In this document: positions 49,993-61,460 of the stretch, piece by piece
Numbering within the stretch: position 1 is the first letter of the stretch
Layout: each line of letters starts with the position of its first letter
Source: Sphagnum magellanicum
Lineage: Eukaryota; Streptophyta; Sphagnopsida; Sphagnales; Sphagnaceae
Length of the DNA: 64,000 nt
Assembly (NCBI GenBank): GCA_021904315.1
Contig: CM038919.1
Span: 15,307,666 to 15,371,665 of the forward strand
Direction of reading: 5' to 3'
Translations under genes and position numbers: made by a program
The notes under the pieces: model-generated
Seen by the model: only the letters and a program-made list of their open reading frames with translations
Told to the model about the DNA's origin: nothing
Databases searched by the model: none

Positions 49993-51921
49993 CTTCAACA
50001 CTGAGAATGGTTGGGACAGCACCAGGAGGTCCCTGCAGCAGATTTTGCCATCCTTCCCAATCAATATATTCCTCCAGCTCCATCCATAGCCTCTTTCGTC
50101 GTGGCCCAAAGGATCCAGAAATTGTATTGACATGGTACAAGACCTGTGGTAGGGTAGCCCGAATTATTGCCCCCTTTTTCCCTTTAAGCACTTTCCCCAC
50201 ACCCAGAAGATCAATCACCTTTGAATGATAAGCAAGAGAAGGTGAATCAACTCTTTGCTTCTTCTTATTGCAGACTCTCCCTGTGAAGTTTTCCAGGTCT
50301 GCAGCATTAAAACCCATTAAGGTTGGTTGTTGAGGCAAATCTCCTCTCAGTGCTACGTCATCCAGGGTGAATGCATATCCTAACATCATAAGCAATTGTA
50401 GGTTAGCAACAAGGTAACTGGACTGTTTTTAAACCTACATTTAAATGTCCCTCCCTCAATGCAGAAAGAGGTTGATCTGAAAGAATAAACACCTCAAAAT
50501 GAGGACTGAAAGGTCCACTGACAGAGTTCTGGGACCCAACCCAGAGGATCAGATAACAAAGGCTTTTAAGAGAGACATTTGAGGTTGCTATAGGTTTTTG
50601 TTTCCGGTAACTCACACACAATGTTCCTTCTGGTTCCAACCTGCTGAAATAGACTGCAGCCCAACAAGATTTTGGTGAGATCTGAAAGCATCATGTGTTC
50701 AGCTTAAACATGGACAACCTTAGTGGACTCTCTTTTGCAGCAATGGTTGAACGACAGCTGAAATCTCAAAGAAAAACACAATTCCTGAACTACACTAGAA
50801 GAGAATTTACTACATAAGCAAGATGGAATTCCATTCAGAGGAGCCGTGCAAATATAATTTTTGATTCTTGGAAACTAGAAGGTAATAGCAAGAGAAACAG
50901 AAGGGAATCTCTGATGAGCAGAATTTTTTGAGATAATAGATTCGGCTATCCTTACTCTGCCAAAAACAAAACTTGAATGACCACTCCTTTCCAAATTCAT
51001 CAAGAAAACTTATCCACGCACCAGCAGGCTCCACCAGAGGAGGAAAATGCTCCTGATGAATTGCAAATTTCATAAACTGAGCTAAGAAAGTCATACACCA
51101 AAAGTCCACTGTAGGCATGAATGCAGAACAGAGAGAAAAAGAGAGACTGAGCTGAAGTATATTTCAGTTCTGAGTTATGCAATTATTCAACAAAAGATGG
51201 AGGTCAATGGGCAGCTATACCAAGCTGGGACATAAGCAAAACATTTACCTCAACCTTCCGTTTGGGAAGGACAAAGTGCCCAGTTCTACAGCAGTCAGTT
51301 ACACTTGCTACTTTCTAGAAAAGATATATCATAGTAGACCCAGATTTGCCAGAGTTGTCATGGATAGCAGGAACCAAGGTAGTAACAGACAAAATTCACA
51401 GGATTCAAGGGGAAGGGAAACAAGAGCACACCATGCAAAACATTAGTAAAATTTCATAATACATCCATTTGCAGATAGTACAATTCAAACCTAGACATTA
51501 GCAACGCAAATCTTCTTTGATTCCCAATAATTGAGCAGCAAAGAATATAAAATATTTATGTGTGAACGGATACAGATTGTCTGTGACTACATGGGGAAGA
51601 ACAGTTGGTAACAAAACCAGATTGTCAGATCGCTCATTTTTAGTTGGCATTCAAACATGAGGCACATTTAGTATTCAGAATTCACAGATCTGATGACCAA
51701 TAGGGAAGGCATGGGGTGTTAGGGGAATAGAAACACTCAAATTTCCCAACGAGCTGCGAGGTACTCTCCTGTCATCATATTATCTGCACAAAAACAAACA
51801 CAGCAGTTGGAACATACCAGCTGTCCATTTGAACTCACGTAGTTCAGCATTTTCAAGTCTCTTGTCCTTTGGGTCACTGAGCTTCCAATCAGGAGGCCCT
51901 TTTATTTGTTGCTTTTCTGTC
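49993..51921 (-). pseudogene. B3-domain transcription factor fragment, VAL/HSI2-like
   Basis: Four candidate exons lie on the minus strand: 51,921-51,818 (RLENAELREFKWTA, not recognised), about 51,076-50,930, 50,640 to about 50,420, and 50,379-49,993. The second reads HQEHFPPLVEPAGAW then FGKEWSFKFCFWQSKDSRIY. This is the first half of a B3 DNA-binding domain and is closest in pattern to VAL/HSI2 factors (..FPPISQPEG.., GKEW.F.FRFW..N.SR.Y). The third starts RLEPEGTLCVSYRK, the end of that domain. The fourth ends EGWQNLLQGPPGAVPTILSV, resembling the conserved VAL segment just before the CW zinc finger. VAL proteins repress seed-maturation genes. The piece that should join the B3 halves (GDTVTF-like) was not found, some splice sites are unclear, and the PHD-like, CW and EAR parts are missing. 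It could be a damaged gene or a fragment. Confidence 0.55.
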
Positions 51922-54900
51922 CTGCTTGCGCATTTTCCAAGGATGCATCCTACCATTTTGATCAAAGTGATCATTTCTTTGTTCAAGTTGAATAAATGTT
52001 TAATCTAACAATAGGTAAATAGATCATTTTTATCAAGTTCATCACTCATTCACGTTTTTTCACAAAATGTACATGTTCAATAATCAAAAAAAATTTGTTA
52101 ATCAACTTAAACTTTTCAAAAACAATAAATTAAAATATTATAATTACATGGGATGCCAAGTATTGATAACATGATAACAATTAAATCAGTACTTGCCAAA
52201 TTAATAAAATCAACAAAGATGAATAAAAAAATATGGGATAAAAACCCAAGGACATGGGAACATTCCCAAAATAAGGAGTTTAAAACATAGCCAGAAGTTA
52301 AGTCAAACCATGTATTTTGGTAATACCCCCACATTTGACACTATTTCCCACATAATTTTGACTTTTTGAAAAAAAAAGTGCAAACTGAAAAAATTGATGT
52401 TAGATAAAATGATGTATTCTTTATAATGAATTACAACCATTGAAAGGAATACAATTACCATTTACTGCTTTAGATGAATAAATTACAATTCCTATCAACT
52501 TGTTTGGCATCTCATGTGTGACTTCTTTACAATTAAAGCATTGGCTTGTGCATTTCTCTCATTCTCTTTCTTTATTTTCAAATTCCTTGCCTTATTTTCA
52601 TCTTCACTAATAAATTTTATCACCTTACCTCTCATCCTAGTTCTCCTTCCATTTCCACTTCCACCTCCTTCAACCATGATGAAAAAACAAGTAATGAAAA
52701 AACAAATTTTAACAACAATATATTTAATGAAATAAAATCAAACACAAATTTCTTTTTAACCCTAACACTCAATTCACTAAAATCTCACATTCAATCAATG
52801 TACAATCAAAAAGAAAAAAACACATCAAGCTGAAAAAAAAAGAAAAAAGAAAACAACAAAGAGAATCACATAATTATTTTTAAAATTAATGAGAAATGAA
52901 ATAAAATGTAAATTACAAAGATACCTATTAAAACCTTAAAACTTTATTAAAATCTCACCTTCAATTGTCATACTATTAACCCAATACAAAATGTAAAACC
53001 AGAAGAACAAGAAAGCAAGAAGATGGAATAAGAAAGAAAAGTTTACAAAATGAATGAAATGAAAAGCAAACACAAATATAACTCTTAAATCATAACACCC
53101 ACTTGATTGAAATTTGAAAATACATCAACTTTTTTTAAAAAAACAAACTTGAAAGAAACCACATGAGCACTTTTTAAACCATAAATCTTATGTAACAACA
53201 CTAATATTAAGCACTCATATGTTTTAAGTGAAGTGCATGGGTATTCATACAAAATTATAAAGATGTATGGATATTAATTTTGGCAATGTCAACCTTTTGT
53301 TCAAAGCACAATTGTTTTCTATTGCTTGATTTAATGAAAACCCAAAATTGAATGGGAAATAGTGTCCAGCATCCCCCTGCCATGGGCTTCACTCCATCAC
53401 ATCAAATTGGGAATTTTTTTCCCGTATAAGTTCAAGCAACCATTATATTGAACTAAGAATTTCTTTTCCCATACAAGTGCACACAACCATCATATTGAAC
53501 TTGCAATTGCTTTTCCCACACAAGTGTGTGCAGCATCCATCTATGAAGCAAGGTAATTCAATGTTTGTTTTAGTTTGTACTGATGAGATCCCCCAAACCG
53601 GGATGCTTCAAATTGCGTTCTTGGTCTCTTTGGAAAGCTCTCAAGCAGGAGGGGTGCATCGGCTTGGTTTCATGGTGTTTGGACTTGCAGTGCAAAAGTT
53701 CTTGAATATTGAATGAATTTTTCACTGAAAATTAAATTAAATTGTAGCTGAAAATTTCGAAGGAATTGGAATGTCCCTTTGGTGTGGTGGAAAGATCTTG
53801 ATAAGCAGGATTTAATGGAATTTATTTGGTAAGATTTGGATTCAGAATGTGGGAGATATTGATTTTTAAGTGATTTCTGCCCCTGAAAATTCAAATAAAT
53901 TCCAAAAAGCCAGGTTTTGGAATGAAAAATTAGTAGAGAAGATGGCAACACTTGAAGGCTTACCATTCAATTCAAGCATGATTTCCTTTCATATTTGGCT
54001 GTTCAAAAGATCAATACATACATTGCAAAACAATGTTCACGTGTTGAGTTTCCCTATATTGTAATGGGTTTGCAATTGGGCCAATGGCACAGGCCATACT
54101 AGTCATATTGAATTGGGAATTCATTTTCCAATACAAATGCAAGTGCCCTAAAGTGTAGAATCATGGCCTTTCCCATGTAAGACAATCTTGCATGAGATTT
54201 GCCTGTAGAACAACTCCACCCTTTTTCTTCTCTTTCCAATTCCTTATCTTTTCTTTATTGAAACATTTCTTTCTTTCATATTGTGATTTTTAAAAAATTG
54301 AACATTTCAATCTAGTTATTCACTTTTGGTTTTTGTGAGAATATTTTTGTGATATCTTTTGTCAAATAAAAAAACTACCAAAATGGAAAATGATCATAAC
54401 TACTATATATATTATTCAAAATTAAAAAATTACGTATCTAAAATGCAAGATCTTGAGCAAATACAAAAATAATAATTTCAAAAAATGTTAAATAAAGAAA
54501 ATTTTGCAACAGGTGCCATCAAAGCCATTGATTTACAAGAGAAACATTTTTTAAACCATAAAAGAATTTCTCATTTCTTAATGAGAAAGGGGCTTCTCCT
54601 ATGTACATAAAACATGGTGCTAACATTATCATGAACCTAAACATATACATGGTCCTTCCACACAGATTATTGAAAAATGGATGTTACAAGATCTTATGGA
54701 TGTAAGATGAAATGTTCTTTTTAAAGAATATTTTTATGCAGTGTAAATGGAAATCGTCCATAGGAAGATGTAGAAAAGGGGTAATCTTCCTTTCCCTTTT
54801 CTAGGAAATTAAGCAAACTTTCATTATAAATGTGATATGAATCACAATTTTAGTCATCTTTCAGTATTGTTGGTTGTGTAATGACTTTGGTGGGATTTTG

Positions 54901-56039
54901 TTGTTTGTTAGGAAGACCCTTAAATCGATAAGATCCCCTTTTGATAGAGGAGGTCATTTTATGATTTTGGGTGGGTTTTTACATTTTGTAAAGGTTTGTT
55001 GGTTTTATAAACTCATTACCAATGTGCATCTCTTTTTTTGCTCAAGTGGTGGTCATTTATAAGTATGTTTAGTCAATTTCGGTAATATTCAAAGTAGGAA
55101 AGTAGAAAATCTTAAGCACCCTTTCATGTTGTAGGCAATTGTGGTGATTTTTGCTGTTTTTTGGTGATTTTTTTATACAAAAAAAAATTGGCAATTCTTT
55201 TTCAAAAAATAAAGAATTTAATTTGTGACAAAATATTTCTTTCTGAAAACAATTTTTACAACATGAACAAAATTTTCCAAAAAAAAAGTCAATGTTGCAA
55301 ACATGAATTTTTAATGAATTTGCAACTTCAGAATACAATTATAATGTTCCAATTCAATATTGATATTAAAGAAATTTGTAAAGTGACCTTAGCTTTGGGC
55401 CTTGTCTTTACCCCCTACCTTCTATTTCAACCTTCAACCTTGCTATCCACAAAGTGAAGAAATTATAGTGAATCAAGCCTAGAACTCAATACCATATTAT
55501 CTAATGCATGGGATTCAAAGTAATTATGACAATAATGAGGAGAACACTAACCAAAGCACTCTAAAAAAAGGAGGGGGTGAAACTTTGATTACACTAAATT
55601 TTGTGATAATCTCAATTTCATTCCTCATTTACATGCAATATATTTTTTATTGTTTAAAAAAATTCTTCCCTTAATGACCAAACTCAGAATACTGATGTTG
55701 TGTTTCCTTCATTTTACAATGATCTCTATAGTGTGGAGAAATATACAACTATCACTACCAATAGTACAAATATTGACATGTGAATTTTGTGTATTTAAAA
55801 AATAGTCATGTAAACCAGGAGTTGGTCAAAGGACCTGACTATCCTTGAAAGATGAAATTATAATTCAATTTTCACACTTGCAGGTATTCAAATAAACCCA
55901 ATAACCCTAACCAGTGGTCCTGACTGCGAAGAATGCTCAACCCTTATAGATTATAACAAGGTTTTGAAAGCCTTTTTTGTGTGATTTATGCCCTGTGACT
56001 GGATGTAGTAGCTGTGAGTTATAGGGCTCAGCCACTTCC
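51922..56039. other. AT-rich intergenic DNA, no gene seen
   Basis: 4.1 kb of AT-rich sequence. CATATTGAACT...GCAATTGCTTTTCCCA-like words recur near 53,430-53,520 and 54,097-54,140 as a weak dispersed repeat. No upstream exons of the B3 factor were recognised. Confidence 0.45.
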
Positions 56040-56339
56040 GTGCAAGTGGAAATAGAGCAGACGAGTTGCGGTTCTAACCAGGCTGCAGCCACCCACTGGG
56101 TGCTGGCAAGTCGCCCGAAAACCAGTTATGTAGCATCATCATCTCTGACAATATCATTTTGTCAACAAGGCACTGAGAAAAAGAGAAATAGGAACCGGCA
56201 GATCTGGGATGGAAAGCACCTTAAGAAGTACGTGGTGCCTAAAGTGCAGGGACCCTATGCCCATCCTGCATTTCTTGCTGCTATAAAGAATAAATTAAAA
56301 TTGGCCACTAAAACTCCAGTTGGAAAAGAATCGTACTGA
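56040..56339 (+). CDS. unrecognised open reading frame, possible terminal exon
   Basis: A frame of 99 codons ends in TGA at 56,337-56,339. Its second half is less AT-biased than the surroundings and basic, with KKRNRNRQIWDGKHLKKYVV and HPAFLAAIKNKLKL. It starts at a GTG-like in-frame codon region rather than a good ATG, and a possible acceptor lies upstream, so a last exon is more likely than a whole gene. I do not recognise the family, and it may be non-coding. Confidence 0.25.
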   Translation: MQVEIEQTSCGSNQAAATHWVLASRPKTSYVASSSLTISFCQQGTEKKRNRNRQIWDGKHLKKYVVPKVQGPYAHPAFLAAIKNKLKLATKTPVGKESY

Positions 56340-56618
56340 TTTTTAAGATATTTAATGACTTAGGCAGTTGAAAGTTGCAAAGCACTCCAAAGTTTTGTAT
56401 GCTTCTTTGTGGAGCACCTTCCTGCACTGAAGGTGCTTTCATCAAGTGAAAAGTCCTGCGGCCATTACCATTCAAATGAAAAACTTTTCCTACTTTACGC
56501 TGGGGAAGGCCTGGTCCGGCCTGCACGCGCTGGCCGTCCCTGCCCTGTCAAATTAGGGAGGCCCTGCGGAGCAGGCCGTCCACTATATTAACTATTAGGC
56601 TTTACAGATACAGAATTC

Positions 56619-56855
56619 CAAAAAGGCCATGAAAGGAGTGGGCTTGGGATTGAGGTTTATAGTAGAATATTCTTTGTCCTGGGGTCCCAAGACTATTGGC
56701 TTGGGCTCAGGGGCAAACCCCATAAGATTCCCTTGGACATGGGGCTAGACATCTTACAAATTATGTTAATGTCATGTCTTACACCCAGCATGGTTTTGTC
56801 CTGGGCCTTTGGTAACCTGGGGTCAATGGGAACAAATATTGGGAATGAACATATG
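56619..56855 (+). repeat. repeat unit A of a three-copy family
   Basis: It begins with AAAGGCCATGAAA and contains AGAATATTC, then GGGCTCAGGGGCAAACCCCAT, TTCCCTTGGACA, AATGTCATGTC and CATGGTTTTGTCCTGGGCCTT. The same order occurs in unit B (57,120) and, inverted, in unit C (57,372). It is a non-coding dispersed repeat, probably part of a larger element. Confidence 0.85.
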
Positions 56856-57119
56856 ATTTTATTCCATATTTATACATGTATGAAATAATACATCCACAAT
56901 GGTCATCCATTAAGGCATGGTAACATTATGAAATTTGATTATGGGTTGCAACATGCAACAACAAAGTTTTTGGCCTAGAATCTTGTCGCACATGTTCCAT
57001 ACCCCCTCTTATCCTATTGGGTTGGGGGGGGGGGGGAGATTGCCACATCCAACCCCCTAGGTACCTTGAAAACATTTTGTCCCAACCCCATGACACCCCA
57101 TGACCCCAAGCCACTATGT

Positions 57120-57592
57120 GCCAAAGAGGCCATGAAATGAGTGGCTTGGGCTTGGGGTTTTAAATAGAATATTCCTTGTCCTAAGGTCCCAGGACAGACA
57201 ATATTGGCTTGGGCTTGGGGGCAAACCCCATATAATTCCCTTGGACAGTGGCCTTGGATATCTTGCAAACCTTGCTAATGTCATGTCCTACACCTTGCAT
57301 GGTTTTGTCTTGGGCCTTTAGTAGCTTAAGGCCAATGACAATGAGTATTGGGAATGGGCATCTAATTGACCTCAGGTTGCCAAAGGCCCAGGACAAAACC
57401 ATGCAAGGTGTAAGACATGACATTAACATAATTTGTAAGATGTCTAGCCCCATGTCCAAGGGAATCTTATTGGGTTTGCCCTCGAGCCCAAACCAATATT
57501 CCCTAACCAATATTCCCTATCTTGGGACCCCAAGACAAAGAATATTCTACTCTAAACCTCAAGCCCAAGCCCAATCCTTTGATGGCCAAATA
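57120..57592. repeat. large palindrome made of units B and C
   Basis: Unit B (57,120-57,334, plus sense) and unit C (57,372-57,592, minus sense) are inverted copies separated by about 38 bases. Matching points are TTGCATGGTTTTGTCTTGGG against CCCAGGACAAAACCATGCAA at the inner ends, and AGAATATTC blocks at the outer ends. The arms are roughly 215 bp with moderate divergence, so single-stranded DNA or RNA could form a long hairpin. Open frames on both strands are by-products. Confidence 0.85.
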
Positions 57593-58551
57593 AGAGGCTT
57601 AAAATGTGGCAATAGCTCAGTTCAACCTTGCAATTTGGGAATCTCCTCCACTTTTTATTCATGCTAAAGCATAAGGAGAGTGTTATCACACATTGTAATA
57701 CAACTAGGGAAGTAGATCACAAGGTGTGGGAAGGGGGATCGATAGCCATGAAATTTCTTCCATTCCAAACCAATGATCTCTTTTCATCTTAAGTAGTAGG
57801 CATAACATCCTTCATCTTTTTTAGGATATTCACAATTTAAGATGTCCTCCACGTCCGGTAGGCAATTTCTTGGAATGCTTTGTGGTCAAGATTTAAATAT
57901 TCAAATGTGTCTTGTATAATTGTAGTGATGATAAATTGATATCAATATTGATATGTATGGGTCACCATATCAGCTAACACCAATACTTTGCATATTTATA
58001 TTGGCTTGATATGGTAGTTACAAACACACTAGGTGATATCCCACTTGTAAAGGAAATACTTAGGCGTGTCGGCAAAGAGTAGAAATATTAGACAGATTTA
58101 ACCGAGTTTTTTTTGGGAAATGTCAAACCATATCATGTTGAAATCCACTGGGACAATACGACAAATAGATAGTGGTAATAGATAGTAAGTTCACTATGTT
58201 GACATGATGGACAGATAGGCTAACTACCTACCAATATGATGCAAAATGATTATAACCATCTCTTGTAACTACTAGAGGGCATATCAGTATAGTGGTAAAG
58301 CTATCATAGGAGACTTAGGGAGAATATGATGGGGATTATTGTGAACAATAATGGTATTATCTCTAAGTGAAAGATTACTATCTGAAGGAAGCTTGGCATG
58401 TATATTTTATGCTTTATGGAAGCTTGCGTAGTTTCCTAATTGTTGTTGATAGTTTTGATTCAATAATGGCATAATGATAAAATGTAATTCTTCAACATTA
58501 ATAAGAAGTTCTCCGACAATAATTCAAATGTCCTAGTTAATATAGTAGAGT
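57593..58551. other. intergenic DNA with LTR-family remnant
   Basis: At about 57,610-57,690 GGCAATAGCTCAGTTCAACC, TTGCAATTTGGGAAT and AAAGCATAAGG follow the same order as in the LTR-like copies A and B, so a diverged piece of that family is present. The rest shows nothing recognisable. Confidence 0.4.
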
Positions 58552-60560
58552 ATGATGGTTGTTAAAAGAGGGAACTATGAATGGTTCAAAGAAACTATAA
58601 TAATTAATGAAAGGAAAGAAAGATTAAGAATTCACAATAGATATGGTTGGAATTTCCTAGATTACTTGTATACACCAAAAACAAATCCGGAACTCGATAA
58701 ATGGGGAACATTTGTTGAAAAATTTGAAGCATTACTTGATAATGTTCAAGAATTGATAATCAAGAAACTACATGGGGGAACAGAAATGTGGTGTATAAAA
58801 TTACAAGCATTAATAATTGATATTACATAATTAACAAAGCATCAGAGATGGCTACCAATAATAATGTGCTTACTGACATTAATTCCAATTTAAAACGTTG
58901 GTGCAACCTATCATATTATTAAATTTCATTACAGACAAAAATTTACAAAACCAAATATTAATGTTTTGGTAGAAAAATGGATACCATGTGATCTGTTATG
59001 GACACCTATATTTTTAGGATCTATTACAATGAGATTGAAAGGAAATGAGGAGTACTGTCCAAAAAATTTGAGTCAAAAGAATTTTGGTCCATAATGATGA
59101 TTCTAGATTCATATGAGAAAAATTGAGAAAAAGAAAGAAAACATGTCAATAGCAAAAGAGTAGAAATTTTTAGGAATCTATGATGAATAAAAGTAGAAAA
59201 ATTAAAAAACGAGAATAGACTAAGAGAATGGAGAAAGCAGAATTATGAGAAAGCAAAAAAATAGTTGTTCAAGTAGAAAAGTCAAAAGAAATAGCTACTC
59301 AAACAAAGAAATCTTCTAAATGGAAGGGGTTGAAGACTATTTTTAATCCTTTTACTAGTAATTTAATACTTGATCTTGTTGAAGAAGAAATAAAAGTGAC
59401 GGTAGTGCAAACAATGGTTGAAGAAACAAATTAGTGAATACATTAAGTAATCTACCCAAACTGGAACACCAAACGAAATGCAAAAAGAAGGTGATGAAGG
59501 GAATGTTGATGCATTGTTGAGAATTTTCGAGGCTACAGTTAATGTTTTCAAAAATTTTGATTGGGTGACAAAAGAAGGATGGTTACATATACCAAGAAAA
59601 CGGTCAGAAAATGATGCAACAAAAGAAGCCAACAATAACAACATTGTTAATGAAGGTTCTAAAAGAAAATTATTCAAATTATTTCTCCAAAGCCCTAAAC
59701 ACGTCAAGATTAATATTCTTCTGAAGTTGCCACCGACTACTATTACATCAATAATGAACGTTCCACCCATCACGGTGGTATCCCTTGTAAATGAGTTGTG
59801 AATACAATTACCTAAATATCATGATAATGGAGATCCAATTTTACACATATGATAGTTGATGAAGGTATGTGTAACTAATGGAGAAGATACAAATCGCCAC
59901 AAACTATAATATTTTCCAAATTCTTTGAAGGGAAGAACTGTCGATTGGTTTGGAAGATATGAGATTGCTCAACCAATAGCAACATGGGCATAGGTTCAAT
60001 GTGCTTTTATAACTTAATTTAGTGAAATAAGAAGGGCAAACAACTACTACTTTATGATATGCAAAACAAAAGAAGTATGAATCAGTGGAAGACTATTATG
60101 ATCGATTCCTCCGATTGTGTGTGGTAATTCCTCAACAACCAAACGATATTTACTTGAGAAAAGCCTTTAGAGAATGGCTACGATTTAAAGTGAAAATGGT
60201 TATCATTAGTATGCCAAGAAGAACATTAGCAAAAATGGTTAAATTTATAATTTTGGTAGAAGAATAACTACCTGTGAAATAGAAGAATATGGCAAAATAT
60301 TGTCCAAATAATTATGATAGTGACAAATTTGAAGACATTGATGATGAAGTTAATTGTTATGAAAAAAAAACTGAAAAGAAATCTGAAAAAGTGAGTATTG
60401 ACACAATAAGGGAAAGTGTGTATTGTCAAAATTATTTTAATGAAGGTCATTTCATAAAAGAATGAAAATTATTAATGAATTTTTGTTGAATCTGCAAGGT
60501 TAGTGATCACAATACGAATCAGTGTCGTAGTAAAGTGATGAATGGGAGTTGCCTTTTGAG
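58552..60560 (+). pseudogene. decayed LTR-retrotransposon gag
   Basis: Plus-strand fragments follow gag order. They start with KWGTFVEKFEALLDNVQELI (58.7 kb). Then come LPKYHDNGDPILHI (59.8 kb) and LKGRTVDWFGRYEIAQP (59.95 kb), a capsid-type pattern, then EDYYDRFLRLCVVIPQQPND and ISMPRRTLAKM (60.1-60.25 kb). Two CCHC zinc knuckles come last: CQNYFNEGHFIKE at 60.42 kb, its final Cys lost to a stop, and a C-x2-C-x4-H-x4-C at about 60.49 kb with a stop between its first two cysteines. This is the gag of a Ty3/gypsy-like element with many stops and frameshifts, so it is dead. No protease, reverse transcriptase or paired LTRs were recognised within the window. Confidence 0.75.
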
Positions 60561-61004
60561 AAAAATTGTACAAATGCATGTAGTACAAGCAGAAATACCA
60601 ATTGTACAAAAGAAATAACAATTGTCAAATTATAATGTAAATGCAATTAAACAATGATGAAATAATTTAATCTCAAAATTTGAAATTATTTTAACAAATC
60701 TATCACCAAACATGAACCCCTTTACACAAATCAACCCATATTTTCCTTGTTATTTGACCAAATTTAATTTTTTTTGTATCCTAAAAATGTTAAATAGAAG
60801 GCTACAAAATTTGTTTTAACAATAAAAAAAAGAGCAATTTGTAAGAAGTTGACTTCCTTTAAAATCTTATGTGTATGGTGGTAGGCCTATTTACTTTAAT
60901 TGACATTAAGTTATATTTTTGGATTTTGGGATTAAGTTTTTTTTGTCATTGTTTTGTTCCATTTGGACTTGAAAGAGGGTTTTAAAATATTTAGTTGATA
61001 CACC
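60561..61004. other. AT-rich DNA downstream of gag, no pol seen
   Basis: The pol region expected after gag is absent or too decayed to recognise. Confidence 0.45.
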
Positions 61005-61460
61005 CATAGGTTTTTAGATCATTCAAAAAAGACTAAAAATTAGAAAGTTATGGGGTTTGAAACTAAAAAAGGTTTTAAGTTTTTTCTTCAAAAATTTGAG
61101 ACAAAATATCAATTAAATTATAACTACAATTTTTACTACATGGTCTTTAGGCTTCACTAAACTAAAGCAAACCATCTGAGGTTAATTAAATGTCTAATAT
61201 CAACTAGAATGCAATTTTAATGCACCATAAGTTTACTTGCAATTGTTTTTCAAAGCATTTGAAACAAAATATTATTGTTTCAAATGTTGAGATAATTTTG
61301 TTATTGTTGTTACATTGCATTTAAAGGACAAAAATGTCTTGTATATCCTTAATCATAGGTTTTTAAATCATTTAAAATGATTTAAAAATGAGAAAGATAT
61401 GGGGTTTGAAAATAAAGAGGGTTAGAAGTTTTTCTTCAAAACGATTGAGACAAAATATCA
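61005..61460. repeat. direct repeat, two copies of about 106 bp
   Basis: CATAGGTTTTTAGATCATT...GGGGTTTGAAACTAAAAA...GAGACAAAATATC at 61,005-61,110 recurs at 61,354-61,460 with moderate divergence. The DNA between also has a relative at 62,020-62,100 (AACCATCTAAGGTTAATTAA). Confidence 0.7.
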
